From assembly GCA_900299255.1 (NCBI GenBank), contig OMJB01000075.1, positions 1 to 64,000 of the forward strand: a stretch of DNA of 64,000 nucleotides, read 5' to 3'. Of the stretch, positions 45,201 through 53,885 are shown piece by piece. The notes beneath the pieces are model-generated. The model worked only from the letters and a program-made list of their open reading frames with translations. It did not search any database and had not been told where the DNA came from. The translations under genes and the position numbers were made by a program. The first letter of the stretch is position 1; every line of letters starts with the position of its first letter. The stretch comes from Sphingobacteriales bacterium. Lineage in GTDB: Bacteria; Bacteroidota; Bacteroidia; Chitinophagales; Chitinophagaceae.

Positions 45201-45223
45201 ATAAATAATTTTATAAATAAGTT

Positions 45224-45253
45224 TTTGATTTCTTAACGAAACCATTAACTTTA
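45224..45253 (+). promoter_or_regulatory. Housekeeping promoter of the 168-aa membrane protein
   Basis: TTTG (45224-45227) and TAACTTTA (45246-45253; one base off TAnnTTTG) with an 18-nt spacer, leaving a leader of about 35 nt. Confidence 0.5.
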
Positions 45254-45292
45254 TGTTGGTAAAATTATTGTTCACCAATTAAAACGTTGCTT

Positions 45293-45799
45293 ATGTTTTT
45301 TACTCGTACACGCACGTATCACTTTCAGATGGGAAAGGAGGACCTGAAAAATTCTCTTATCGGCAACCATGTGAAGATTCATGACCTTGATTTTGAGATC
45401 ATGGATTCGGAAAAAGAAATAAGTATAATTCCGCATGCCGAGCAGGTTACGGAGATCAAGACACTGCCCATCACCAGTGTGGAGATGAACAATGAATCGG
45501 GAGGCAGGACAAAAGTTGTGGTTACATCAAAGATGCGCCTGTTGGATTCAGGAGGGCCTATGCTGATCGTTATCTTCTGTATTTTCATGCTGCTTGCTTC
45601 CATTGTTTTTTACATTGTAGGAGAGCCAATTGTAGCATATACAGTTTTTGGCATAAGTGCTTCTATTTTCACTATTTTCTGGATACGCCTTGAGATGGGG
45701 TATTTCGACTATGTGAGAAAGATTCAGACTTTCATTAAAACAAAGGCAGGCGAAAAAAATCCTGCGGCTAAGAACATCATGCCGTTGGTGCATGCCTGA
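45293..45799 (+). CDS. Small membrane protein of unknown function
   Basis: 168 aa. A soluble N-terminal half is followed by two adjacent membrane helices (about 90-112 and 115-137, IVIFCIFMLLASIVFYIVG and VAYTVFGISASIFTIFWI). No family was recognised. The frame opens two codons earlier at a TTG; the ATG at 45293 is preferred. It is alone between the DUF4175 gene and a convergent thioredoxin-like gene, with two kinds of promoter signals upstream. Confidence 0.65.
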   Translation: MFFTRTRTYHFQMGKEDLKNSLIGNHVKIHDLDFEIMDSEKEISIIPHAEQVTEIKTLPITSVEMNNESGGRTKVVVTSKMRLLDSGGPMLIVIFCIFMLLASIVFYIVGEPIVAYTVFGISASIFTIFWIRLEMGYFDYVRKIQTFIKTKAGEKNPAAKNIMPLVHA

Positions 45800-45846
45800 T
45801 AGATTCTACAGACAGAATCTGACTAAATTATCCAAATTATACCTGA

Positions 45847-45868
45847 GCAGCCCCTCCAAAAGGGCTGC
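45847..45868. terminator. Hairpin between convergent genes
   Basis: GCAGCCC (45847-45853) pairs with GGGCTGC (45862-45868), 8-nt loop. Lies between the plus-strand membrane-protein gene and the minus-strand thioredoxin-like gene. Only weak T tracts follow. Confidence 0.45.
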
Positions 45869-45947
45869 AGTGAAATTGTCTCCCTGAAAAATCAGCTTTT
45901 TGTATTCACGTTTAGGGTTCCCTCTGTTTTTTATACACCTTCCCCCT

Positions 45948-46595
45948 TTATTCAATATATTTCTTGAGCGTGTCTATGGCTACTTCGCCGGTGAATATCC
46001 GCAGTAGTTTCCGGTCGTGATCATATATGTTGATCTGCGGCAGTGCCTGATATAAAAACATGTTGTTGAGGTAACCCGAACTGTCAATGCCTATTCTGAA
46101 TTCGGGGAAATCAGTGATGTGCATCATGTTTACAAAGTCGGGCAGGTAAGGCTTCATAACCGGAGTAGCCAGAAACAGAAACTTTGAATTTTTAAAGAAC
46201 CCAATATTTCTTTCTATCAGCGCTGTCTCATCTTCGCAATGTGAGCAGGTAGGGTTAAAGAGCATGACAAAGAGGTTGGCTCCGTTGTCTACATCTTTAT
46301 TGGTAAGCACTCCAGAGAATTCACCAGTGGGTGCCTCAGAATCGTTGTGCCGGCGCCTTCTTTTTTTTGAGCTGCTTTTTTCCTCATTGGCCGGTGTGGC
46401 TGCACTATTTTTATTTTTCGACGTATCCTTGTACAACATCATGCGCAGCGGAGCCATCGGCGCACCTATTTCCTTATAATCTATTTGAGGTTCGTCCTTC
46501 TTTTCTGTAGATTTGGCGGTAGTGTTGTTTTTGTTTTGTGCTGAGGCAGCAGTGGCAATGCACAACAATATGAATAATGAAACTTTGCGAAACAT
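45948..46595 (-). CDS. Secreted thioredoxin-like protein with CSHC motif
   Basis: 215 aa. Signal peptide MFRKVSLFILLCIATAASAQ, a charged Lys/Glu/Ser linker with an Arg/Lys run (KKRRRRHN, 70-90), then a thioredoxin fold with NPTCSHCEDE and a cis-Pro-like loop (ALPQINIYD). The central His between cysteines resembles TlpA/ResA reductases. Probably a periplasmic thiol reductase. Divergent from rarA with 43 bp between starts. Confidence 0.8.
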   Translation of the reverse strand: MFRKVSLFILLCIATAASAQNKNNTTAKSTEKKDEPQIDYKEIGAPMAPLRMMLYKDTSKNKNSAATPANEEKSSSKKRRRRHNDSEAPTGEFSGVLTNKDVDNGANLFVMLFNPTCSHCEDETALIERNIGFFKNSKFLFLATPVMKPYLPDFVNMMHITDFPEFRIGIDSSGYLNNMFLYQALPQINIYDHDRKLLRIFTGEVAIDTLKKYIE

Positions 46596-46638
46596 GTAGC
46601 TAATTTAGGCAATTACATTAGAAATAAATCACAAAATT

Positions 46639-47907
46639 ATGGCAGCGTCGAATGCTCCACTTGCCGAACGGGTTAGGCCGGCGGCATTGGAAGATTTTAT
46701 AGGGCAGGAGCATCTGGTGGCTCCCGGCAAAGTGCTGGAGTCAATAGTGCGTGGTGGCAAGGCGCATTCCATCATTTTCTGGGGGCCGCCGGGTGTGGGC
46801 AAAACAACACTTGCGCAGATCATAGCACAGTCATTGAACATGCCATTTTTTACACTCAGTGCCATTGACAGTGGCGTGAAGGATGTAAGGGCTGTTATAG
46901 AAATGGCCCGCAAGGCAGGGCACGCTTTGCTTTTTATAGATGAGATACACCGGTTTAACAAAGCTCAGCAGGACAGCCTACTGGGGGCTGTGGAGAAAGG
47001 GATCATTACGCTGATTGGTGCTACTACCGAGAATCCATCGTTTGAAGTTATCGGTGCATTGCTGAGCAGGTGCCAGGTATACGTACTCAAACCGCTGAAC
47101 GAAGAGCATCTTATGGCACTGGTAAAACAGGCCATGGTAAAAGATGAGTGGCTGGCAGCCCAGCTCATCAATATTACAGAGTGGGAGGCACTGATGCAGC
47201 TTAGTGGTGGTGATGCCCGCAGGCTGCTGAACCTGCTGGAACTGGTAGCTTCATCGCTGCCGGACAAGGACAAGGCCATTACCAACGAGATAGTGCAGGA
47301 TATAGTGCAGAAGAAAATGGCGCTGTATGACAAAACAGGGGAGCAGCACTATGATATAATATCGGCATTTATAAAGTCGCTCAGGGGCAGCGACCCCAAT
47401 GCCGCAGTGTATTATCTTGCCCGTATGATAGAGGGTGGTGAAGATCCGAAGTTTATTGCCCGCAGAATGGTGATACTGGCAAGCGAGGATATTGGCAATG
47501 CAAATCCGAATGCATTGTTGCTGGCAACGAGTTGTTTTCAGGTGGTAGAGATGATAGGCTATCCCGAGTGCAGGATCATACTATCACAAACAGCCACATA
47601 CCTGGCTTCCTCGCCCAAAAGCAATGCTGCATACATGGCCATAAACAATGCGCAGGCACTGGTGGCCAGAACCGGCGACCTGCCGGTGCCGCTTCACATA
47701 CGCAATGCGCCTACCGGGCTGATGAAAAAGCTGGACTATGGCAAAGGCTACCAGTATGCCCACGATTTTGAGGGCAACTTTGCCGAGCAGGAGTTTATGC
47801 CCGATGCGGTGGCCGGTACTAAACTTTACGACCCTGCGGATAATGCATCAGAGGCCAAGCAGCGGGAGTACCTGCGCAAGTGCTGGAAAGAAAAGTATGG
47901 GTACTGA
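46639..47907 (+). CDS. rarA: Replication-associated recombination protein A (AAA+ ATPase)
   Basis: 422 aa. Walker A GPPGVGKTT, Walker B FIDEIHRFNKAQQD, and the RarA/MgsA C-terminal tetramerisation region (RGSDPNAAVYYLARMIEGGEDPKFIARRM). Acts at stalled replication forks in the cytoplasm. Opens ADD-free with APLAERVRPAALEDFIGQEHLV, the family's clamp-loader-like start. Length normal. Confidence 0.95.
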   Translation: MAASNAPLAERVRPAALEDFIGQEHLVAPGKVLESIVRGGKAHSIIFWGPPGVGKTTLAQIIAQSLNMPFFTLSAIDSGVKDVRAVIEMARKAGHALLFIDEIHRFNKAQQDSLLGAVEKGIITLIGATTENPSFEVIGALLSRCQVYVLKPLNEEHLMALVKQAMVKDEWLAAQLINITEWEALMQLSGGDARRLLNLLELVASSLPDKDKAITNEIVQDIVQKKMALYDKTGEQHYDIISAFIKSLRGSDPNAAVYYLARMIEGGEDPKFIARRMVILASEDIGNANPNALLLATSCFQVVEMIGYPECRIILSQTATYLASSPKSNAAYMAINNAQALVARTGDLPVPLHIRNAPTGLMKKLDYGKGYQYAHDFEGNFAEQEFMPDAVAGTKLYDPADNASEAKQREYLRKCWKEKYGY

Positions 47908-47933
47908 AAGGGTGTGAGCATGTAGTTGCAAAA

Positions 47934-48012
47934 TCTGGCTTGTACACCACGTCCTAATCTGGCCGCTGGTCATTGCGAATCGCTGCATAGGCTGAGCGTG
48001 GATAAAGCCAGA
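47934..48012. repeat. Two-part inverted repeat between convergent genes
   Basis: TCTGGCTT (47934-47941) pairs with AAGCCAGA (48005-48012), and inside it CCACG (47947-47951) pairs with CGTGG (47997-48001). The 45-nt interior contains a further small stem (GCG-AAT-CGC). It occupies almost the whole 108-bp gap between rarA and the minus-strand nuclease gene and could end transcripts from both sides. Confidence 0.5.
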
Positions 48013-48015
48013 CTC

Positions 48016-49038
48016 TTAGTGCCCCTTCATTACCGGATAGTCTCTTTCTGATGCACAGCCTTTTACCTTACCTTTTTTCCAGGCTTTTAAGTCTTCTTTG
48101 TAAAAGGGTTTGTTACGTGCATCCAGGTAGTCAGGGTCCATGCTGCTGAGGTCAGGCTTGCCGGCGTTTACCCACGCAGTGTACCAGAAATCGGCAGTGT
48201 ACATCAGCGCAGATCTCATCTGGCGTTCTACCATGCCCTGCAGCAGTTCGTGGTATATATGTGCATACTCATAAGAATGGATCTGCTGCCCAAAGTCATT
48301 TTTCTTTGGTTTGCCGTCGGTGCCTAATTCATATTGTTTGTCTAAGGGGTTCTGGTCTTTGAGTTTTTTTTCAATGGTCAGCATTTTCTCCGAGAGCAGA
48401 AAACTGGTATCGAGTATGTCCCACACAGCTTTTTCTATGTCTTTGATATAGTGCGCCTCGCCGCAGTATAGGTTGTAGTCTTTGCCAAATAATTCGGGCA
48501 ACTGGCATTCCCAAAACGAGTGTATGCCATTCTGTCCGGTAGATTGCCCATCGTGGTTTACTGTAGTATGCAGGGGCATGTGGGCATCGCCAATGTAGTG
48601 GCCCAGGTCGCCGGCAAGAAAGAGAATCTGGGTTTTATGTTTGTTCTTCATGGCATCGGTGAGTTTGGCCATCATATCTTGTATGTACCATGGCAGTATA
48701 CCATACCGATCGGCAGAATCTTTACCGTATTTGGTAATCACTTCTGACAGTTTTTTGGGCATCATTTCGCGGCCCTCGTAATTGTATTTTTCGAGGTTCA
48801 CATAATGCCTGCAAAACTCAGCCTTATCGTTAATGGTGTATTTGCGGATATCAGGTATTGTAGATTCCTGTGTCAGGAAATCAGAATGGTTATAAAAAAA
48901 CATGCCCATCTCTGCAGGCAATGCCAGCACCGCGCCTTTGTTTATGTGGTTGTGCCCCCATATACCCCAGCCATAAGCTGCAGAAACAGAAAATAGAACA
49001 GTAAGCAGTAACAGCGAGCTGAATAGCCTGTACTTCAT
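48016..49038 (-). CDS. Secreted zinc-dependent phospholipase C/S1-P1 nuclease family protein
   Basis: 340 aa. Signal peptide cleaving before WGIWGHNHINKGAV: the mature Trp and the following His residues bind zinc in this family. Later ligands in GDLGHYIGDAHMPLHTT. Fold and metal residues point to an S1/P1 nuclease or phospholipase C; which substrate cannot be told. Related fragment at 1-232. Convergent with rarA. Confidence 0.85.
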   Translation of the reverse strand: MKYRLFSSLLLLTVLFSVSAAYGWGIWGHNHINKGAVLALPAEMGMFFYNHSDFLTQESTIPDIRKYTINDKAEFCRHYVNLEKYNYEGREMMPKKLSEVITKYGKDSADRYGILPWYIQDMMAKLTDAMKNKHKTQILFLAGDLGHYIGDAHMPLHTTVNHDGQSTGQNGIHSFWECQLPELFGKDYNLYCGEAHYIKDIEKAVWDILDTSFLLSEKMLTIEKKLKDQNPLDKQYELGTDGKPKKNDFGQQIHSYEYAHIYHELLQGMVERQMRSALMYTADFWYTAWVNAGKPDLSSMDPDYLDARNKPFYKEDLKAWKKGKVKGCASERDYPVMKGH

Positions 49039-49127
49039 AAAAAATTATTTCGGTAAACTTAAAAAATAATGTTGAAATGGGCAGGTGCCTTCTATTGCCT
49101 GAGGAAACTTAACTCAGAGGTAATCAG

Positions 49128-49658
49128 TTATTGATACTCGTCGGCCACTGCTTCTTCAGCAATTTCTTCTTCGATAGTCTTGAATGTAAACTTACGCTGG
49201 GATATATAGCTGAGTATGGCAGTAATGATACAGATAAAGAAGTACGATACTGTTGCATTGACCATGGGCAGATACAAAGCAGCACCTTTGATTAATAAAT
49301 ACGTAAGCAAGATAAATGTAACCGTAGTAAGTACGTACCTGAAGAACTGTATATGGCCATGCAGGTTTGACTCAGGAAAAACTATATGCCTTGACATGAT
49401 AAAGCCGGCAGGAAAGCTGATGGCAAAAGCGATTACCCATGCAGCTACTTCTACAGCTATAACTATGTTGCCCATCACATGAACGTCCTGCTTCTGCAAT
49501 AAAATGTTGTATGCAAACCAATAGATGAAAATATTCAGTACGGTATTGGAGCCACCGCAGGCAAGGTAACGAAACGTTTGGATACCAATTATCCGGCGAA
49601 AGGGCCGGTGAAAAAAATCAATGATACCTACAATTGTATGTCTGAGAAAACTAAGCAA
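49128..49658 (-). CDS. GtrA-family membrane protein
   Basis: 176 aa with four membrane helices, containing FRYLACGGSNTVLNIFIYWFAY and SYISQRKFTF, typical of GtrA proteins that help flip undecaprenyl-phosphate-linked sugars. The start codon appears to be TTG at 49658; no ATG precedes the first conserved segment. The acidic C-terminal tail (EEEIAEEAVADEYQ) is unremarkable. Stands alone. Confidence 0.8.
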   Translation of the reverse strand: MLSFLRHTIVGIIDFFHRPFRRIIGIQTFRYLACGGSNTVLNIFIYWFAYNILLQKQDVHVMGNIVIAVEVAAWVIAFAISFPAGFIMSRHIVFPESNLHGHIQFFRYVLTTVTFILLTYLLIKGAALYLPMVNATVSYFFICIITAILSYISQRKFTFKTIEEEIAEEAVADEYQ

Positions 49659-49771
49659 AAAGTAAAATTAGCTGTAAAAATAACGAAATTTCAACGAATA
49701 TATTTCGGGTGAAGGCGATACATTGTTAAAAATAGTGAATCAATGATCACTTCGCGTAACGTTGAGTGTAA

Positions 49772-50338
49772 CTATCTGCTAACGGGCATATGCCTCATAA
49801 TTCCGAACCCAAGATTATGGTTTCTGAGAGCATTGCTAATGTCTTTGAGTTCAAATAACATATCATCAGGTACTTTATTAGTGTAACGGGTAATAGCTTT
49901 TTCGGCATCACTAATGATCTCTTTTTGCAAATACTCATATACCTTTTTGTTTTTGTGATATCCTTTTTCCTCATGGTTCGCTGATGCGTAATAGCTTACC
50001 GCGGTCTTCGCCCTGGACATCAACCTGTCAATTTCAGTTCGGCACTGGATAATATCATAAGTTTCGTAACGCCGAGAATTCTGCGAAGATGAATTACCCC
50101 AAACTGAGTTTGAGTTACCGGTGCGGCTATAGGCCGTGGGTTTGTTATCCGGAGCTTTAGCATATCGCTCTTTATAATAAGCAATAGTGCCGCCCTCAGC
50201 AGGGCCAGTGATAGATTTTACGCTTTCGCCAAAATTGAATTCGCCAGAGGCGATCTTATTTACAATTTCGCCATTATCCTGTCGTGCAGGTGCATACCGT
50301 ACATTTCTGGCAATTATTCGGTGGTCAGACAGGCGCAC
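49772..50338 (-). CDS. ORF in frame with the PDZ/MORN gene across a TGA; possible C-terminal part
   Basis: 188 aa from a GTG at 50338. The reading frame is the same as that of the upstream gene (50417-51277) and remains open after its TGA through 26 codons reading DYDNDVCHLILYKNGVPIADQNAACI, then into this ORF. The bridge looks coding. Content: Asn/Ser-rich middle and a helical C-terminus (DDMLFELKDISNALRNHNLG). No family recognised. Either a separate gene with a poor start or the tail of a disrupted or read-through protein. Confidence 0.5.
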   Translation of the reverse strand: MRLSDHRIIARNVRYAPARQDNGEIVNKIASGEFNFGESVKSITGPAEGGTIAYYKERYAKAPDNKPTAYSRTGNSNSVWGNSSSQNSRRYETYDIIQCRTEIDRLMSRAKTAVSYYASANHEEKGYHKNKKVYEYLQKEIISDAEKAITRYTNKVPDDMLFELKDISNALRNHNLGFGIMRHMPVSR

Positions 50339-50416
50339 AATGCAAGCTGCATTTTGATCGGCAATTGGTACCCCATTTTTGTATAGAATCAGGTGGCATA
50401 CATCGTTATCATAGTC

Positions 50417-51277
50417 TCATTCACGGCAAAGGCTATCTCTTTCAAATATGTACTTGGCGTGAGATAACGGTTTGCCTGTCAGTGGTTCGCCTTCGCATAT
50501 TGTTGCCCATCCGGTACATTTACTGTTGCCGGCAGAGTCTACAGACAGCATATCTGCACAATTTAGGTATGCTTTCTTTCCCCTGTAAGTAATAGCCTTG
50601 TAACCACCTATAAACCTCCTTCTTTCGTCAGTAGTATAACTTCCGTGTGATAGCTCCTGCCCTGAATAATCGAAAACAGAGCCGAATTCAAGGAAACCAT
50701 CTTTAAATTCACCCTCCTCGGCAACGAATGTTTTATCATTATACTTCTCATATTTTTTTCCTGTTCCATTCGGAAAGAAATGAACAGTATTGCCGGTATA
50801 CCAAAGGCTGCCGTCTGCTTTGTAAATGCTGCATTCTCCCGCAGGTTCACCATTCAAGAAGGTTCCTTCGAACTCCAATGACGCCCAGCCGGGTAGCTTG
50901 GCCCTGCCTTTACCGTTATCGCAATTACCAGAAAGGCATTTGATTCCAAAGGCAACAAAAGGTGCTTTTTTGAGCGAAATATTCTTTTTAGTACCTCCAC
51001 GTTCAAATATTATCGTGGCTTCATCGCGCTTGGCTAGTAAGGCTACTACCGCCGTATTATCTAACCCGTCTACGTTGGTTTTGTTTACATTTGTCAGTTT
51101 ATCGCCTACTTTCAGTCCGGCTTTTTCGGCTGGGCTGCCTGCAATCACTTCAGATATTTTTTTATCGTTACCTGAGCCAAGCCGTACGCCATATCCGAGC
51201 TTTGACTGGCCATAGCACAAGCCAGGCAATAAGAAAGTGCAGCTTATGATTACAAAAAGAAGCTTTATGTTTTTCAT
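50417..51277 (-). CDS. Secreted PDZ-domain protein with MORN-like repeats
   Basis: 286 aa. Signal peptide (MKNIKLLFVIISCTFLLPGLCYGQ), PDZ domain (about 28-100; VIAGSPAEKAGLKVGDKLTNVNK), then repeated motifs of the type GWASLEFEGTFLNGEPAGEC / GEFKDGFLEFGSVFDYSG / WATICEGEPLTGK that look like degenerate MORN repeats. May act as a membrane-associated scaffold. The gene ends in CGT GAA TGA, after which the frame stays open for the next ORF. Confidence 0.75.
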   Translation of the reverse strand: MKNIKLLFVIISCTFLLPGLCYGQSKLGYGVRLGSGNDKKISEVIAGSPAEKAGLKVGDKLTNVNKTNVDGLDNTAVVALLAKRDEATIIFERGGTKKNISLKKAPFVAFGIKCLSGNCDNGKGRAKLPGWASLEFEGTFLNGEPAGECSIYKADGSLWYTGNTVHFFPNGTGKKYEKYNDKTFVAEEGEFKDGFLEFGSVFDYSGQELSHGSYTTDERRRFIGGYKAITYRGKKAYLNCADMLSVDSAGNSKCTGWATICEGEPLTGKPLSHAKYIFERDSLCRE

Positions 51278-51326
51278 ATTGTTAGTTGAGCAAGGGTAAT
51301 CGAAACTGTGGCCGGCAATCCGTTAC

Positions 51327-52331
51327 CTAGAGTTTTATTTTTTGTAAACGCAAGAACAGTGCTTTTTCATCTGTTCCGCATTGTTTCAGCATATCGCTCA
51401 GTTCATCGAAAGACACCAGTTCTGATTTTCGGTCTTTCATAATGCGGGCCGCGCGGTAAGCAAAATTTCTCCAGTTATCACCGATTTTAGTCAGCTCTTC
51501 TGAGAACTTAAGTAGTTCTTCATTTTTTAAAAGCTGGCCTGCCTCCTGCAAAAATGCTGCATACAGGTAGCGGAACCCTGCTCCTCCGGTACCAATTTCT
51601 TCCTGCATTCTGATTACGTTGCCCAGGTACAGCGACGCTCTTCTGGGCTCCAGTTTTTTTGGGTAGTTCTTTATTTGTTTGGCCAGCAGGAAGATACCTT
51701 TATTCCCAAACCAGGGTATGGGAGGCGCCATCATAAAGTAGCACATTTGCTTTATGCCTTTTTCTATGGCTTTGCGCATGTCCATTTCTTTGGGCGTTTC
51801 TGTAACATAGTACATAAAGCCTTTAGGTTCAGGTGTGCCTTTTGCAAACCTTGCTTTCACCAGGTCTTCAAGTGCAATTTTAGTTACTATCTCCATCACG
51901 GGGTCACTGATTAGGTAGTCCCTTCCTTTTTTACCGTATGCTACAAAGTTGTGTGCGTTAAAATGGAACCTGAATGCTTCAGGCAAGTAGGGCAGATAAA
52001 ATACGCTGCCCAGCATACCAACAGGCTTCCCCTGGGCCAACACATCGTCCAGTGCTTTCATCGCTTTGGCCGGGTCACGGAAGCGTTCGGAGTGGATCTT
52101 GATGTTGAGCCTTGAAGCTACTCTTTTTACAATAGCTCCCGGCCATATGCGGTAGGTGGTACCCGGAGCCCCGTTTATTTTGAGAAAAGGCAGATGCCCG
52201 AAAAACAGGCCAGCCCCTATACCGAAAGCCATAGGCTCACTGAGCTCAATCCCCGCGTGCCTCAGCAGGTTAGAAGAGACGCCGCTCTCACAGTGCGCAT
52301 GCTGAAAATGTTTATACTCCTTATTGCTCAT
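51327..52331 (-). CDS. BtrH N-terminal domain / DUF4872 protein (possible acyltransferase)
   Basis: 334 aa. Residues 10-140 match the BtrH N-terminal fold, a papain-like domain that in butirosin biosynthesis transfers an acyl group from a carrier protein: Cys14 in HCESGVSSNLLRHAGI, AHNFVAYG and DYLISDPV. The C-terminal half fits DUF4872. The start codon directly follows the stop of the 138-aa gene (TAA then ATG), so translation is coupled. No antibiotic genes are nearby; the substrate is unknown. Confidence 0.8.
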   Translation of the reverse strand: MSNKEYKHFQHAHCESGVSSNLLRHAGIELSEPMAFGIGAGLFFGHLPFLKINGAPGTTYRIWPGAIVKRVASRLNIKIHSERFRDPAKAMKALDDVLAQGKPVGMLGSVFYLPYLPEAFRFHFNAHNFVAYGKKGRDYLISDPVMEIVTKIALEDLVKARFAKGTPEPKGFMYYVTETPKEMDMRKAIEKGIKQMCYFMMAPPIPWFGNKGIFLLAKQIKNYPKKLEPRRASLYLGNVIRMQEEIGTGGAGFRYLYAAFLQEAGQLLKNEELLKFSEELTKIGDNWRNFAYRAARIMKDRKSELVSFDELSDMLKQCGTDEKALFLRLQKIKL

Positions 52332-52748
52332 TTAAGATCTGTTTTCTTTTCCGAAGTTCATTAATTCATCAACTGTTATATTGAATATGCGGGCGTATTT
52401 TTCGAGCATACCGGTAGAGAGGCTGTTGAAAACCGATGGCTTAAAATGCCTTTTAACCTGCCATTTCCATTTGCCGGCATAGCTGGCCAGCAGGGTAGTG
52501 TCCATCAGGCTTTTATGCATGAAATAGGCTATTGGGCTCAGCTCGCCAGCCGTTACCTGCGCCTTTACCTTGTTCAGGTTTTCGTCAATATCCTCCCATG
52601 TTTGCTCCAGCACTATGTTCTCTGGTTCCCAGCCCTCGTAGTTCACGCCGGTATACTGGCCGTCTTTTCCTACGGCATACATCAGCTTTTTTATGTCTGA
52701 AGCGTGGGTGGTGTCCCGCTTGTCCTGAGGAACGTCTTTTATGTCCAT
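52332..52748 (-). CDS. Small conserved protein coupled to the BtrH-like gene
   Basis: 138 aa, soluble, no signal peptide. Parts: a conserved-looking middle (ELSPIAYFMHKSLMDTTLLASYAGKWKWQVKRHFKPSVFNSL) and a C-terminal helical pair ending LEKYARIFNITVDELMNFGKENRS, which has the look of the end of an XRE-type HTH but without the rest of the domain. Directly abuts the BtrH-like gene (stop and start codons adjacent), suggesting a partner or carrier-like role. Function unknown. Confidence 0.7.
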   Translation of the reverse strand: MDIKDVPQDKRDTTHASDIKKLMYAVGKDGQYTGVNYEGWEPENIVLEQTWEDIDENLNKVKAQVTAGELSPIAYFMHKSLMDTTLLASYAGKWKWQVKRHFKPSVFNSLSTGMLEKYARIFNITVDELMNFGKENRS

Positions 52749-52759
52749 TGGTCACGCAT

Positions 52760-53779
52760 TTATCTGGCAAGATAAAGAATTACAGGGAAATGGTCGCTGT
52801 ATCCGTTAATCCAGTAAGTGCCTGCAAAAGACCGGTGCGGCTCTCCATCGTGGCCTTTATAGTGGTCAATGATAAAACCGGGTTTGTAAATTGCTGCGCT
52901 GCTGTAATGCAGTTTATGATTCCGGTTGTGGAGCAACGCGCCTGATATAATTATCTGATCAAACAGGTTCCAGCTGTGTTTGTAGGTTTCGGTGCCTGCG
53001 CCGGATTTGTACATATCAGCCCACGGATTGTACAATTCATTCTTTTTCACCGAGGTGGCTTCCGTTTTTGCTTCCAGAATCTGTGTGATACTTCTATCAA
53101 CCGGATTGTCGTTAAAGTCGCCCATCAATATAATCTTTGCATCTGGGTTCTTTAGTACTATCTGCTGCACAGCCTTTTTTTCAACCTCGGCTGCCCGTTC
53201 ACGTTTGGTGGCACTTTCATCGGCGTCGCCTCTGCGAGAGGGCCAGTGGCAAACAAATATATGTACTGAGTCTCCTGACAGTACACCATATACATGCAGT
53301 ATATCCCGTGTATTTGAGTTGGGATTTACGGCAGCCAGGCCCACATGCAGCGCCTCAGTTTTAATTACATTGAAATGCAGTGGATTGTACATCAGGGCTA
53401 CATTTATACCCCTGGGGTCTGATCCATCGGCCCATTCGTATTTATACCCGCGCCACGCCAGTTCAGGCTGGTGGGCCAGGTCATTCAGTACGTTACTGTT
53501 TTCCACTTCCGCAAGCCCTATTACAGCCGGGCCATCGCCGCCTTCCATACTGTTAATAACTGTGGCTATATTATGCAGTTTCTGCAGGTATGTTTTCTTT
53601 GTGTACCGGTATTTGCCATGCGGTGTAAATTCTTCATCTTTTTTCAGTGGGTTATCTATTGTGTCGAAGAAATTTTCGCAATTATAAAACGCAACTGCAA
53701 CATCATTCTTATCCTGAGCGGCTGATCTGAAGTAGGCAAATGATATTGCAAAAAGAAAAAATATTTTTTTCGCCGACAT
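52760..53779 (-). CDS. Secreted endonuclease/exonuclease/phosphatase (EEP) family protein
   Basis: 339 aa. Signal peptide (MSAKKIFFLFAISFAYFRSAAQ), then CENFFDTIDNP, GLAEVEN, ALMYNPLHF, CHWPSRRGD, LMGDFNDNP and YSDHFPVI: metal and catalytic residues of the EEP fold, in order. Could be a nuclease or a phosphodiesterase. Twelve bp before the 138-aa gene, so possibly first gene of a three-gene operon. Confidence 0.85.
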   Translation of the reverse strand: MSAKKIFFLFAISFAYFRSAAQDKNDVAVAFYNCENFFDTIDNPLKKDEEFTPHGKYRYTKKTYLQKLHNIATVINSMEGGDGPAVIGLAEVENSNVLNDLAHQPELAWRGYKYEWADGSDPRGINVALMYNPLHFNVIKTEALHVGLAAVNPNSNTRDILHVYGVLSGDSVHIFVCHWPSRRGDADESATKRERAAEVEKKAVQQIVLKNPDAKIILMGDFNDNPVDRSITQILEAKTEATSVKKNELYNPWADMYKSGAGTETYKHSWNLFDQIIISGALLHNRNHKLHYSSAAIYKPGFIIDHYKGHDGEPHRSFAGTYWINGYSDHFPVILYLAR

Positions 53780-53885
53780 AAATTTTAAGAATATCGCAAT
53801 ATACGGGCCTCCGGAATTTTATCTTAATTTACGCAAAAATACAAATAGCTATGTCACAAAACACGCGCTTATCGCCGAACTGCAG

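Noticed and set aside
50417-50419. Selenocysteine codon at the in-frame TGA
   Set aside because: No selenoprotein family match or convincing SECIS hairpin right after the codon; Trp replacement, nonsense mutation or sequence error is more likely.
52332-52748. HTH regulator call for the 138-aa protein
   Set aside because: Only the last helix pair resembles an XRE domain; the recognition helix region is missing.
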